From assembly GCA_903837125.1 (NCBI GenBank), contig CAILTG010000077.1:1-48101 (forward strand): DNA of 48,101 bases. Reading direction: 5' to 3'. Under the pieces are notes generated by a model that did not search any database, was not told the DNA's origin, and saw only the letters and a list, made by a program, of their open reading frames with translations. Shown here piece by piece: positions 21,301 to 28,807 of this stretch. Within the stretch, counting starts at the first letter, position 1. Each line of letters starts with the position of its first letter. Made by a program: the position numbers and the translations under genes. The stretch comes from Candidatus Magasanikiibacteriota bacterium (GTDB lineage Bacteria > Patescibacteriota > Patescibacteriia > Magasanikbacterales > UBA922).

Positions 21301-23365
21301 CAGCAATTGGGCCTTCACCTTTATCTAAGTCCAAAATGCCATTTGAACAATGCTCTGGCAAAATTCTAAAAGTTGTAGTAACCACTGAACAATTATGATC
21401 TATATCACAAGCTTTTAAAGTAGCCAAATAACTTTCTGGAGTAGCAACATCCCCCACCAAGCCATATGGGTAGGCAAACTGGTAAGTACCACCAGTATCA
21501 TTTGAAGTTTCCGAACCAATATTTATTGACGGACCATCATAATAATCTTCTAATTGCTGTCCATCACTAATTCTCTGAATTTTAAAATTGGCATAACCAG
21601 CACCACTGTCATCAGTAACATGAGCATGAAATTGATAAAAACCACGTCCGGCTGCCAAATCATGATACGTGCCCACTTCACCATTAATATCCAAGCCCAA
21701 AGGAAATTGTGGTGGAGTAGTGTCTTTAACAAATTCCCTTTCTGCACTAGCATTAGTTATTCTTTCAACATTAAAAATATTACCCTTATTATTTCCAGCA
21801 CTAGAAATATCATTAACTATATTTCCACTTTGTTCATCAAAATTCCAACCTGCCACTAAATTATTTTTATCGGGAAGTAAATAAGAATATTTTCCTTTAC
21901 CATCACCATATAAACTCTTGAAATCACTACTTGTTAAAACTTTATTAAAAATTAACACTTCATCTATACCGCCATTGAAAAAATTTGACCAGGTAAAATA
22001 AGCGCCAATGGACGAAGTTTTATTTTCTACTGGCATTACTGAATCTAGATGATTGTGAACAGCAAATTGTTGACCGTTTACATAAAATTTTATTAATTTG
22101 TTTCCATAATCATGGCTTACTCCAATATTGACCCATTTATTAGTAACCTCAGAAACAGTACCAAAAAATTGTGAGAATAAACTATTACTAGTACCATTAC
22201 CATACTGCCAAACTAAATATACTTTTTCTGTGTCTCCGCCTTTTTTAACCAAATAAAGCATGTGAAAGCCATCTTTACCTTGCGCGCCAATTTGATAAAT
22301 AACATAAGCTTGTACACTAGTAGTGGCGCTGAACTGCGGTTTTACCCAACTTGAAACAGAAACATTGCTTAAAGAAATAGGATTATTTATTTCCACGTAA
22401 CTATTTTTTCCATTGAAATTCAAATAGCTGCCACTCACTGGTATGGTATTTTTACGATCAACAGTAAATTCCCCTTTTAAAGGATATAAACCACAATCAC
22501 CAGTATCTGATTGTATAGCGACACCAGCCGCATTTTTAATACTTGAACTTACTTCAGCAGTATAATCACCAAAATCTAAACAATTAGTGCCTACACTACA
22601 CTTAAAAGTATCATCAGGCACTGCCTCAACAGCCACTGGCTTGTTACTATCTATAAAAGAAAAAGTAAAATGTTTGGTAATGTCTTCACTTCCTTTATGA
22701 ATAATAAAACTTCCTAAACTGTCGGCCGCCAGCGGCTGACTAAAAATAAAACGAATGGCCACATTATTCATGCCGGTAACACTAGGGGTTATATCAGCAC
22801 CACTAGTTACTGGAGTAATACTTTTAACTACAAAATGATCAGTATAACAACAAAACTGTTGAGTTATTTTATCTGCCTTACAAAATCCAGACCCATAACA
22901 TTCCAAAGGATGAGCAGGCGCATAACCAGGAATATCAATACAGGCATTAGGCACTCCTACATTAGCTCCAGTGGCCTCGGCCAATTTATTAATCACAAAT
23001 TGCGCAATAGCAAACGCACTCAAAATTATGGCTAAGCCAATCACCCCATTAATAATTATTTTTTTAGCCTTGCCCACTTTTTCTTCATCACCGCCAGCAG
23101 TCATGTAAACAAAACCACCATACAACACAATGCAGAGCGCCAAAATTCCCAAAAAGCCTAAAACTGCTCTGATAATCCGGGCAATTATTAGTCTAATATC
23201 ATCACCACCCAAACCTAAAGTTTGACCGGTTTGATTTAAACCAAATGTTAGCGGAGTGGCAGCTTTAACTGTTTCTGTATAAAACAAAAATCCCGCACCC
23301 ATAACCAGAGCTAGTAAAAACAAACTTAATATTTTTTTCATTTTCCTTGACCGCAAAAAATTCAT
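9377..23365 (-). CDS. Giant (4662 aa) surface protein: T4SS-pilin-like N-terminus, LamG x2, IPT/TIG, SbsA-Ig-like and DUF4215-like Cys-rich repeats
   Basis: Uninterrupted ORF. N-terminus has signal peptide plus two TMs IIARIIRAVLGFLGILALCIVLYGGFVYMTAGGDEEKVGKAKKIIINGVIGLAIILSAFAIAQFVINKL; repeated CGNG/CGDGxxExGExCD motifs; LamG-like YLNFNGKNSYVEI..SVSSWVKP. Confidence 0.93.
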   Translation of the reverse strand: MNFLRSRKMKKILSLFLLALVMGAGFLFYTETVKAATPLTFGLNQTGQTLGLGGDDIRLIIARIIRAVLGFLGILALCIVLYGGFVYMTAGGDEEKVGKAKKIIINGVIGLAIILSAFAIAQFVINKLAEATGANVGVPNACIDIPGYAPAHPLECYGSGFCKADKITQQFCCYTDHFVVKSITPVTSGADITPSVTGMNNVAIRFIFSQPLAADSLGSFIIHKGSEDITKHFTFSFIDSNKPVAVEAVPDDTFKCSVGTNCLDFGDYTAEVSSSIKNAAGVAIQSDTGDCGLYPLKGEFTVDRKNTIPVSGSYLNFNGKNSYVEINNPISLSNVSVSSWVKPQFSATTSVQAYVIYQIGAQGKDGFHMLYLVKKGGDTEKVYLVWQYGNGTSNSLFSQFFGTVSEVTNKWVNIGVSHDYGNKLIKFYVNGQQFAVHNHLDSVMPVENKTSSIGAYFTWSNFFNGGIDEVLIFNKVLTSSDFKSLYGDGKGKYSYLLPDKNNLVAGWNFDEQSGNIVNDISSAGNNKGNIFNVERITNASAEREFVKDTTPPQFPLGLDINGEVGTYHDLAAGRGFYQFHAHVTDDSGAGYANFKIQRISDGQQLEDYYDGPSINIGSETSNDTGGTYQFAYPYGLVGDVATPESYLATLKACDIDHNCSVVTTTFRILPEHCSNGILDLDKGEGPIADQGDGCTHGVGEPCKTNLDCAYSLKCVSSETDGTNKTCQAYPLIEEVSPMDGATGNWLTIKGRNFGEGNVGSVTFFTNDDKNKPVVAQVAKCVSCSGTNAPAWHDHWVVVEIPADDLVKGFKVDSTSSIRLQVNYPFPVKLNGTVGVKTYDDTTYNDPLVNDWGLLPGGNGLFTKNTTWRPGLCDVYVAGTCAHSGVVGTSTIAVGKGFGPTQITGANLNFGGFTPSIYGWTESLIRSEVPAGLQAGDVGVYVHAGANQDSNKVPFTILTNIDALKPEIDRIDPVSSTPGSFITIHGRNFGESVGQVYFTAKAGESCGAGCVRATTTLPDYCGDAWHDNQVIVQLVRNSFPELTGGVLPFDFLKLTDKLPGFYLSNNIIPVDSNVVISDPQGKYAMDSSEWHYIIDLKIENLPSITAKTERFRFQKDEVTDPSGYSGGGGYRFSIFDEKDPGGVLHRSFYGGPPKDTLNPGEFAVIKEISTSTNQVIKIDSDSSGLRLFDSVGLVYSTTTNPGSGQPSSVTPTGTVRYGGVGVNVNKLQFTKGSQESLDLLEKFVTLVRGDQNKFKSDGDTPFTVRKGNPLPGICAIEPSHGPAPLATGNFLAIKGINFGTNPIVYFFWKNAALTNVFTWLNSKDYKDQNGASVIFPTSDSNTLINTAIPVDLVTRYTMVKGKNPIKIVSQGEIGNDYDYVVDDCNLPSSIAPDGKKVNSAYQCCTEGLDMGIWRLNTTACAGQTKSAGYVWRFTTGRIPYLPRVLEHCDQANWFTGGFDNQYPSPVPWQNWRGGDNVCLNAEISLQFTAGINVNSINTSTVRVYKCGGGDKPVCGTYTNQVDGSQLSLVLGNSTLLEIFKADSSATPQKLLTANTWYRVTLAGSISSTLQTIYGAGQTMQKSFNLDVTRPLKDYPGGGIAYYYDFKTGATNKRCELKDAFMNPTEHTTHNLGPLKDFWQPTLLFYYFLWGRGDQECIVLNVDSYNWAWNTSNRDTATATSSPLSPYYRSSRGTATALQDAPYGVTILATTTGLSYVETVDVLKNINNGQPLTTPITTSTLVGGDFNTFASYTLKIVYELNDLSSSTIINIGSQNADKDWMVRRSLFLSDGSDVYISDVYTSSTYELKNRYFNYRESYNNGTSNFLEHLNTNSTGEYLIQKNESGNLSLVKNGVVVSSVVLNGNQVVGKISGNYYFEGGAVGGNQSLRGVIDSFVVTKLVQNSNTSTIEATSTLKIDLGPPRVIDEWPLCTEACTNATIGVKFSRAMMTSTYGLAAFIVDQCIDETCDSVTGYHPILDDQFGKDDPMQYEVTVSGLPLNENTWYRVTVSSKDPTHTMSGSMRSFGRVNPDTGAIDPGKPLEDFTWKFRTKVVNGYCIAENVAVEPDPFIAYFVGHRNKYISIPRTAPDMCNASGQRLNPWNYGWIWDITKPFGNIVASITHFPAPPITSMHPYCNLSCLLKGADVPRGSVPVLCGDGNADEPGKDCDIDASGEIAGVSCNLNCLRPGNLKATSTTSTANLGLCGDGQWSSTAGEMCDPGNPTQKAYCNDKCLWKGSSQTPPLGNTSISWCGSGGVTWGETCDTALVTTTAKSNLSCTNHCLHTGVPLSKYWCMQADHSSLYPTECAQAQSVCGNGKIEAGEECEIIDGHHLRILTGNDPNDPSASTTISVATSSLALCSDWCVLNNLCEETKADPNSQIKNSSFGFYCTPGTAGCANDCTLAGSSLLASPSSTMCGDAIKSSGEFGACEFDHQPTGSLGEGPIQVATAVGGGSPQEGANYLEATTTAKANTTIIYGKTANGIVFTSTTLMSKNVTGTSTYHLQCGHQENNIQDAYGYYNDCLPTDMEMNHASSTNAWGVARNSCCSARPERKSEYPIDGASIYGAGLVCRNTFISVDFDKRIDPNSLKNNIIIANGHNYSTYDCLISIYATTTDVTNLVNRALGLSDSLKHPSIPMGFLDKIWHYIKSFFAWLFGEPTWATYLDKNFFTNYTWCTGEVAATYKVTDHWSMVNGVASTTMPVSSTVAVYINDLLNSTSTYAVVLRGGKGGITDINGVGIRGKDTTSTLDDIWLFNTSDKICKLRAVTVEPGEFLFQKPNVTSSFQAITESDNGQQIVPTPAYHWYWEWAPQNSPIFNIPLTGTPTNTDKVIIGVRNLEGEQIAVAKAVVDADISATKLPVFTGTTDLMAYFCNNPWPALPNFPFKDNDYNFSLSYCADAGSSDTTDDDLPLFTLLDVTKQNVVAQSGVCLLGGAICNTDTDCLPAYNMPWINGGPPAPGFNANCPEKGSAQVLSDNNCKLLFSTTGKFCRKADDFDFPPKYSKDYRSCNTDADCLTDLSEVCLPTAPWLPITNSCEGAVLAASTFSSALTPDTEKRYLLFSTSTGDAIGLQIFKNLDSNGNDSSQSARSWYNQHFSNTVSMQSGKIDNGNYNGDDVITDGRNYYISALNYHYTGSPLTHDIYQLGLSSGASQEAQAVFTKLINSWKFNTNLEDFNYCLSTDTPHLVIGQILPSSTRAIISDDACKTDWDCHDLVSGTSKTDANGIYTNNGICSNSRTKFYTDINTVLPNIKTAMQNLEGYGTKSPNLAAGTFIPGYTVSKWASWYNILHLNKIDPIDNWIKCSDPKADPNTCWNAASSTYSCPVYSSVSEYEYVGTTTPGGAENYVLHTPLQYFSKSDTEVVGNYVMNPDHFSTDPWCTPGQSYSPFVGKCGDGIVQVGEDCDPPGSSVTSSRGVVVSRYGTCYVTSSLGVSEVLPAPSTCINNDSCGYYEATIINGSEHYRHSLKTSFCTVDKQDGDDLKLLDLSIIKNPDANSKETEYFSCDTDADCQSTATYLGANEIQLGGLFGGELTRSGYAVKVVTSTGSDFINNYFGANGIGTRFACVGKVNDTWFPKLTSQCVGYVTNIVQCSDVPGYVLGSEHCDNLCRWQFGECKSLSTCKNGLVEPGEKCDDGAQNGTYGHCATDCLGLFSGYCGNGQIDQDLGKPLEYCENTFKAVSSPTIHPINNVYVNYRKSVGFCTNVSSRVCSENFDCTSALVFSGSKDYAEYGGEFEMPKNFTIEMWVKLTDIVGHPKNQLLTIIDQNQPAKKLSITTYKNTTDNKLNIDVASQINSNTSTIHLKSLNTIGENEWTFLAFAYDSIRQQGTLYVNGVVGGGSINIDLTTSSIYLGGFVSTGNSLFTKGDVDEFRIYSNDLSSDSIQNNYEQGAKHSYSDPNVGDLLLGFHFDEGYSNIASAYKQSSRYKEPFSLKGTTQWEKSSDSLQASACNAKDLSTRLLFGDVLSSDRGKAETTSCNGEYSCLFYHNLVSRALDTTYLTSGQVCQNDPQILCKTNDDCQVPTDVNKILSKNKFSIISDWLDWFATSSDFGPCVPKPAHQIFGASYNYYKDLSCAWDCQKPGGYCGDNHKDDPYEECDEGLNNGKPGSTCNSDCTNKINLAVCGNGNRESGEQCDKGKDNGTPTSTCSAICTSQTPLPQVCGDGIVEGVDISTDNPEVCDNGSQNGVACKSGYNKSCSYCSFDCKKVVTVDPTGFCGNGVIDDMGDVTKGDHGYEVCDTNADGTVVHSYGEGASGPVAQLPSKCNDKDAYSCSANCLSEQDNCVDCKSAENIPSKPFITLLNPFYGDLVDPTLPQYWKYYYNNNYTVGLYRKFPPVGFNAYLGRNVGLFNTMVPPEYGNSLLGLEVGESNFRGLQTNQLCKDEYFLYFNYNNIFPSNNGFDYNANSSSLRLKGDFFPYQVNGESPKISKELVISRAMPEGVFGVVVRYAPGVGVKREEEFYGNVQNDEIFAYYPVNLSQAALDGAVCNYANFASSTPTGCGDLHYNYGGIYVYPYKFAKVDQVNYVDGFIIDTRNATGTYSFSVDQFGALSGTKITPIGEYRNQPNFPLYVDVYEFHPGQDEQYSVFGPTSTYTFSKADNDKGFSAGDQYWHVFNLVKNVASGKYQRQDVQYKKADGTFFPDCPNGSCSNGRLVSDFAGVKEFTPYP

Positions 23366-23372
23366 ATTTTAA

Positions 23373-25685
23373 TTACTCTCCAAAAATATAACTAACAGCT
23401 GATGTTTCCAAACTGCTAGTACAAAAAGCTGTACTGGATACTGCCCATGTACCACCAAATGGTTCAGAAGTTTGTGCACAGCCCGTGTCCAAATGTTCAT
23501 TATTTGTTACTCCCACACAATTTATGTCTTGAACTACAGTGCCATCATTTTCCTCTTTATATTTACAAGTATAAGAAAACCCCTTATCACTCACACCTAA
23601 TGGTTTGGCTGGCCCACGGCCAGGGTATAAACATTGTTGATTATTGGATTCTATGGTACTGGGAATAATTGGAAAATAATAAATATCTGGACGAACTAAT
23701 TTTTTATCAGCACCCATAAGTAATGGTCCAAATTCTCGATGTGGCATTAAAAGTTCAGTAGCCGTACCATTATTAATGCTCTCAGTCCAAACACTAAAAC
23801 GTTTATAAAACCAAATTGAAGCATCTGGACAATTATAAGGATTGGGTTGATGGCCACAATATTCTTCTAAAGTAGTGGTATTAAAACTGTCATAAAGCAT
23901 TTCTTTACTAAAATAAACTTCTAAAGGCGCATTATAGGCCACTTCTTCAGTATCAATAGGTGGGTTAGCTTTTTCAATAATCGGAACCGTACGATCAATT
24001 TGATTACGCACAATAAATTTCCACCAATAATTATCATAATTTTCTTCAGTATTTGGTGGTGTTTGTCCGTGGCCATTTATAATATGCAAATTACTACCTG
24101 AATATAGATTTGGTTTGTGCGGATTGTTTACTACAAAATCAGGTTTCATATTTGACCCATTATCCAAAGCATTAGCACAGGTATCCACCACCCCAGTAAA
24201 AGGATCAGCTTGAAAAGAAGTGATGGCTCCAGTTAATTCTGCCGTGCGCACCAATATTTCAAAAGATGAAGTACAGTTGGAATCTTGAGTATTACTGCAA
24301 TTAACTGACAAGCAATACATAGGATTGCCACAACTATTTGTGCCACATTGCTCTTGAGGAATAAATTCTAATGATTGATAGCCATTACTTATTTTCCATT
24401 CACCAGCCACTGTAGTAGTACCAAAAATTATATTGGTAAAACTACTGGTAGCATCCAACACTCCTTGAGCGGAAACTGGATCTACTGGTTCACTAAAATC
24501 AATACGTACAATTTCATTACGGCTAATTGTTTTCCCAGACTCTGGCACTACTCGGGAAACATAAGGAGGAATAAAATCAAGATAAGTTCCAGTTTGAAAA
24601 TTCCAAAAGTAAAAAGGTGGATGCTGATTTTCAAAAATTCCCACCGGATTATTATCTTTTGGCTGTAACTGTAAAATATTCTTGTTTAACTTTACAGTAT
24701 ACCAAACATTTTCTGTGTCACTGCCCAAATATTCACCAGGCAACGGACTAAAAACAAAAGTATAAGCATGACGTTTGTCGCCATCTTGATAAGTAGTGCG
24801 TGCCAATCGTGGAATAAAATCAGTTTTAGTTAAATTTGCTTCAGAAGTAGTGGTAGATTTATAAATCATTACTGGCAAATTTGCCACAGTAACTAAATCG
24901 TAAATCAAATGATCACAAACTTTATCGGTTGAGCCGGCAGGAACAATGCAATCACCATAATAAGGTTCATAAATTTCTTTTACATCTTTTCCATCCCACA
25001 ACGTAGTAGTATCAGTTTTAAAGTAACAAGTGGTAGTCGGACCAGAAAAATTAGTTGTCCAACAATCTTTATTAGTATTCTCTATAATAGAGGAAGGATC
25101 AACTGGCAAACCAAAAGTAACTATTATTGAAGTGTTACGCGCCACATTGGTTTGATCACGCGTAGGATAGTGATCTTTAACTACTCTGCCCAAAGCCCCA
25201 CTACCAAAAAATGAAGGTGGGTTTTCCAAACCAACTCCGCCCTCACCACCACCAATGCCCGTGGCCCTAGATAAAGAATTAATTATAAACTGGGCAATAG
25301 CAAAAGCACTTAAAATTATAGCCAACCCAATAACAGCATTGGTTAAAATTCTTTTTCCTTGAACAATCTTTTCTTCATTACCCTCCGAAGTCATGATAGT
25401 GTAGCCCGCATAAATAACTAAAACTACAGCTATTACTCCCAAAAAACCCAAAATTGCCCGGATAATTTGGGCAATTATGAGTCTAATATCCAAACCACCC
25501 AAACCAATATTCTGACCTACTTGTTGCAAACCAAAAGAAACTGGAGTATTTTGTTCCGTGGCATTAACTTGAGCCGAAACCGGAAGACTGGTTGCCAAAA
25601 ATAAAAAAATTGCCAGAAAAATAAACATTACCCTGCAGGCAGTTTTCTTATTTTTTTCAATAAATTGTAGAATCCGTGGAAGCAT
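23373..25685 (-). CDS. 770-aa surface protein with T4SS-pilin-like N-terminus and SbsA-Ig-like domains; paralogous N-terminus to the giant protein
   Basis: IIAQIIRAILGFLGVIAVVLVIYAGYTIMTSEGNEEKIVQGKRILTNAVIGLAIILSAFAIAQFIINSL; ends 7 nt before the giant gene's ATG. Confidence 0.9.
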   Translation of the reverse strand: MLPRILQFIEKNKKTACRVMFIFLAIFLFLATSLPVSAQVNATEQNTPVSFGLQQVGQNIGLGGLDIRLIIAQIIRAILGFLGVIAVVLVIYAGYTIMTSEGNEEKIVQGKRILTNAVIGLAIILSAFAIAQFIINSLSRATGIGGGEGGVGLENPPSFFGSGALGRVVKDHYPTRDQTNVARNTSIIVTFGLPVDPSSIIENTNKDCWTTNFSGPTTTCYFKTDTTTLWDGKDVKEIYEPYYGDCIVPAGSTDKVCDHLIYDLVTVANLPVMIYKSTTTSEANLTKTDFIPRLARTTYQDGDKRHAYTFVFSPLPGEYLGSDTENVWYTVKLNKNILQLQPKDNNPVGIFENQHPPFYFWNFQTGTYLDFIPPYVSRVVPESGKTISRNEIVRIDFSEPVDPVSAQGVLDATSSFTNIIFGTTTVAGEWKISNGYQSLEFIPQEQCGTNSCGNPMYCLSVNCSNTQDSNCTSSFEILVRTAELTGAITSFQADPFTGVVDTCANALDNGSNMKPDFVVNNPHKPNLYSGSNLHIINGHGQTPPNTEENYDNYWWKFIVRNQIDRTVPIIEKANPPIDTEEVAYNAPLEVYFSKEMLYDSFNTTTLEEYCGHQPNPYNCPDASIWFYKRFSVWTESINNGTATELLMPHREFGPLLMGADKKLVRPDIYYFPIIPSTIESNNQQCLYPGRGPAKPLGVSDKGFSYTCKYKEENDGTVVQDINCVGVTNNEHLDTGCAQTSEPFGGTWAVSSTAFCTSSLETSAVSYIFGE

Positions 25686-25718
25686 GGAACCAAGGACTCA
25701 AATTGCGGTCGTAAGTGT

Positions 25719-26165
25719 TTACGCCGACAATGTTTTTGAAACTATTTCTTTAACACGATTACCATCAGCTCGGCCTTTTACTTCTTTCATTACTGTGCCG
25801 ATTATTTTTCCCATTTCATTTGGAGCAATATTACCGACTTCACCAATTATCCGTTTAACTATTATTTCCAATTCAACATCACTCAACTGTTCTGGTAAAT
25901 ATTTTTTTAATAAATCAATTTCTAAATTTGCTTGATCAACTAAATCAGTACGCGCCCCGGCTTGAAAATCTTTCAAAGCATCACCAGTTTGTTTAACCAA
26001 TTGCGCCACCAGTTGTTGTACTTCTTCATCATTTAATTCACGTTTTTTGTCTATTTCTACATTTTTAATGGTAGACCAAAGCACCCGCAAAATTGAAAGT
26101 TTCTTTTCATCTCGGGCTTTCATGGCCTCAACTTGTGCTTTGGAGAGTTCTTGTCTCAAGGACAT
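25719..26165 (-). CDS. yqeY: GatB/YqeY domain protein
   Basis: 148 aa; MSLRQELSKAQVEAMKARDEKKLSILRVLWSTIKNVEIDKKREL..QL. Confidence 0.95.
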   Translation of the reverse strand: MSLRQELSKAQVEAMKARDEKKLSILRVLWSTIKNVEIDKKRELNDEEVQQLVAQLVKQTGDALKDFQAGARTDLVDQANLEIDLLKKYLPEQLSDVELEIIVKRIIGEVGNIAPNEMGKIIGTVMKEVKGRADGNRVKEIVSKTLSA

Positions 26166-26170
26166 ATTTA

Positions 26171-26416
26171 CTAATATTTTTTATATTTAGTAATTTCCTC
26201 TTCTGGCAAACGGCCAATTTTTCTTAAATATTTTGTTTTGGATACCTTCTGAATATATTCAACAGTTTGTTTATGGCGTAAATTTTTGCTTTTTTCAGGA
26301 ATGTAAAACTGAATTTTTTTTGCCTGCAATAATTTACCCGACTGTTGCCAGCGGCGTTTTACTCTACGCATGAATGATTCAAAAGATTCTCCTTTTTTTC
26401 TTTTGATTTCGGACAC
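26171..26416 (-). CDS. rpsU: Ribosomal protein bS21-like
   Basis: SEIKRKKGESFESFMRRVKRRWQQSGKLLQAKKIQFY resembles bS21; likely GTG start at 26416 preceded by GAGGAGGTG Shine-Dalgarno with 6-nt spacing. Confidence 0.7.
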   Translation of the reverse strand: MSEIKRKKGESFESFMRRVKRRWQQSGKLLQAKKIQFYIPEKSKNLRHKQTVEYIQKVSKTKYLRKIGRLPEEEITKYKKY

Positions 26417-26475
26417 ATTTTTCACCTCCTCAAGTGAAAATAATAAATTAATACGGATAATATACACTGTTCGCT

Positions 26476-27903
26476 CTATTTAGTCAAATTTAACAATTTC
26501 TTATCTAATTGTTGCTTTAACTTCTTTTGATCCACTATTTCTTGAATACCAGATTCCATATCTCTAATTATTATGGTACCATCCTGCACTTCTTTTTGAC
26601 CCAAAATCAAAGTATATAAAACTTTATTTTTATCAGCTAATTCCATTTGCCCCTTTAAAGAAGCCTTGCCTAGATTATGATAAACCTTAATACCCTCTCG
26701 GCGTAAATTTTCTATAAGTAACAAAGATTTTCTCCTGGCTTGTTCACCTAATTGAGCAAAGAAAATTTTGGTTCTACCATCATCCATTATCAAACCTTTT
26801 TCTTCTGTCTGTTTGCGCATTACCGAAATTGTTCTTTCCACCCCAATAGCAAAGCCACAGCCCGGAGTTGGCAATCCACCCACTTGTTCCACCAACAAAT
26901 CATAACGTCCACCACCACCCAAAGCGCTTTGTGCTCCTTCTTCACCTTCTTCTTTATAAAATTCAAAAACTGTATCAGTATAATAATCCAAACCTCTTAC
27001 TAAAGTTGGTTTTAAAACATAAGGAATATCCAATTCATCTAGATATTCTAAAACTTTCATAAAATAAGCACGTGATTGATCAGATAGCCAGTCAATTATC
27101 TGAGGAGCTTCATCAAGAATTGGTTGACACTGTTCTTCTTTACAATCCAAAACCCGCAAAGGATTTTTTACCAAACGTTTTTTGCAATCCTCACAAAGAT
27201 AACTTCTTTTTGATCTAAGATAACCCACCAATTCCACCACATAGCGCTGTCGGTCTTCCGTAGTACCAATACTATTAATATGTACACCAACATTTATTCC
27301 CAAATCACGAAAAAAATTATAACCAACCACAATCAATTCCGCATCCAACACTGCTTCATGCCCACCAAAAGTTTCACAACCAAATTGATGAAACTCACGA
27401 TAACGGCCAGCCTGGGGCTTATCATGGCGAAACATGGGACCATAATACCAAAATTTTACCGGCTGAGGTACAGTGTGCATTCCATGATTAACATATGAAC
27501 GGGCAGCAGAAACAGTAGCCTCTGGACGCATACCCACTTTAGTGCCATCACGATCTTCAAAAGTGTACATTTCTTTATCCACTACATCAGTACCGCGCCC
27601 CAAAGAACGAATAAACAAGCCAGCATCTTCTAAAATAGGAGTTTCCAAATAACCAAAATTATAGGCTGTAGAAATTTCTTCGGCTGTACGATAAACTTTT
27701 TTCCAATATAATTCTTCTTTAGGCAAAATATCTCTCATACCCCGCAGCAAAGAAAAAGTCTTGACCCCTTTAGCCAACTTTGCTACTGATTCATCTCCAC
27801 TTTCACTCGCCACTTTTTCTGCTGGTTCTTTAAGAATTATTTTATTCTTTTTTAACTGCTTAACAATTTTCTTTTTATTTATTTTATTTTTTTTCATATA
27901 CAA
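26476..27903 (-). CDS. hisS: Histidyl-tRNA synthetase
   Basis: RGMRDILPKE, class II motif 2 RHDKPQAGRYREFHQFGCE, TLVRGLDYYTDTVFE. Confidence 0.97.
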   Translation of the reverse strand: MYMKKNKINKKKIVKQLKKNKIILKEPAEKVASESGDESVAKLAKGVKTFSLLRGMRDILPKEELYWKKVYRTAEEISTAYNFGYLETPILEDAGLFIRSLGRGTDVVDKEMYTFEDRDGTKVGMRPEATVSAARSYVNHGMHTVPQPVKFWYYGPMFRHDKPQAGRYREFHQFGCETFGGHEAVLDAELIVVGYNFFRDLGINVGVHINSIGTTEDRQRYVVELVGYLRSKRSYLCEDCKKRLVKNPLRVLDCKEEQCQPILDEAPQIIDWLSDQSRAYFMKVLEYLDELDIPYVLKPTLVRGLDYYTDTVFEFYKEEGEEGAQSALGGGGRYDLLVEQVGGLPTPGCGFAIGVERTISVMRKQTEEKGLIMDDGRTKIFFAQLGEQARRKSLLLIENLRREGIKVYHNLGKASLKGQMELADKNKVLYTLILGQKEVQDGTIIIRDMESGIQEIVDQKKLKQQLDKKLLNLTK

Positions 27904-27905
27904 AT

Positions 27906-28532
27906 TTAAAAATTATAATTTGGTTTTGACAAAAGGCCAACCTCACTAACCGGCCACCCTCTAAACCACACTCGTCCAATAATAGCACTCCGCTCAATCG
28001 GACCAAAACTTCGAGAATCATAACTATTACTACGGTTGTCACCCATCACAAAATATTGGTTAAGACCCAAGGTTTCATTAATCACCCCATTAGTGGCATT
28101 ATTTAAATAATTTTCTTCCACCACTACCCCCTGTGGGTTATCTTCATTATAAATAATCACTTTATTACTTTCTACTTTAATTCGTTCTCCAGGCAACCCA
28201 ATTACTCTTTTTAAATAATAATCTGTACCCACTGGCGCTTTCAAAACTACCACTTCTCCCCTATTTGGCTCACGAAAACGATAAGTTAATTCATCAATAA
28301 TTAAATAATTTTTTTCTTGAAAATTTGGTTCCATTGATTGCCCTTTAACATAAAAAGGTTTAAACAAAAAATGACGTACTAGTGCAATAGTGATGCCAGC
28401 CAAAATTACAATTTTAATCAACTCTAAAAAAAACAAACCAGCGCTGGCTGCCCAACTTTTACTCTCCACTTCTAAATCATCCTCAACGACTATCTCTTGC
28501 AATTCTTCTTCCTTTTTAATATTGTCCTTCAT
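27906..28532 (-). CDS. lepB: Signal peptidase I
   Basis: VKGQSMEPNF (catalytic Ser), YLKRVIGLPGE (Lys), MGDNRSNSYDSRSFGPI. Confidence 0.96.
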   Translation of the reverse strand: MKDNIKKEEELQEIVVEDDLEVESKSWAASAGLFFLELIKIVILAGITIALVRHFLFKPFYVKGQSMEPNFQEKNYLIIDELTYRFREPNRGEVVVLKAPVGTDYYLKRVIGLPGERIKVESNKVIIYNEDNPQGVVVEENYLNNATNGVINETLGLNQYFVMGDNRSNSYDSRSFGPIERSAIIGRVWFRGWPVSEVGLLSKPNYNF

Positions 28533-28718
28533 AGTAATAATAGTTCTGAGTTCTTAGTTTGTGAAGTATTGTTGGTAATTATTAAATATGAACTGAGAAT
28601 TCTAGATTCCGAACTTGTTGGATTATTATAATACAAAAAAAACAAAAAAGCAAATTAAAAACCATCGTTATTCGACGGTATTTTGTACTCTCCTATTCAT
28701 TGAACAACATTATGTTAC

Positions 28719-28795
28719 TGGTGCGCGCGCATGGAATCGAACCATGGACCTCGTCATTATCAGTGACGCGCTCTAACCATCTGAGCTACGCGCGC
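28719..28795 (-). tRNA. tRNA-Ile (GAT)
   Basis: Cloverleaf on minus strand GCGCGCG..GTCACTGATAATGAC..GGTTCGATTCC..CGCGCGCACCA; anticodon GAT; CCA encoded. Confidence 0.93.
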
Positions 28796-28807
28796 ATTTA
28801 TTATATT

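Noticed and set aside
9377-25685. Complete type IV secretion system or pilus operon
   Set aside because: Only the pilin-like N-termini are present; no VirB4/VirD4 ATPases or VirB6/8/9/10-like genes are seen in the window.
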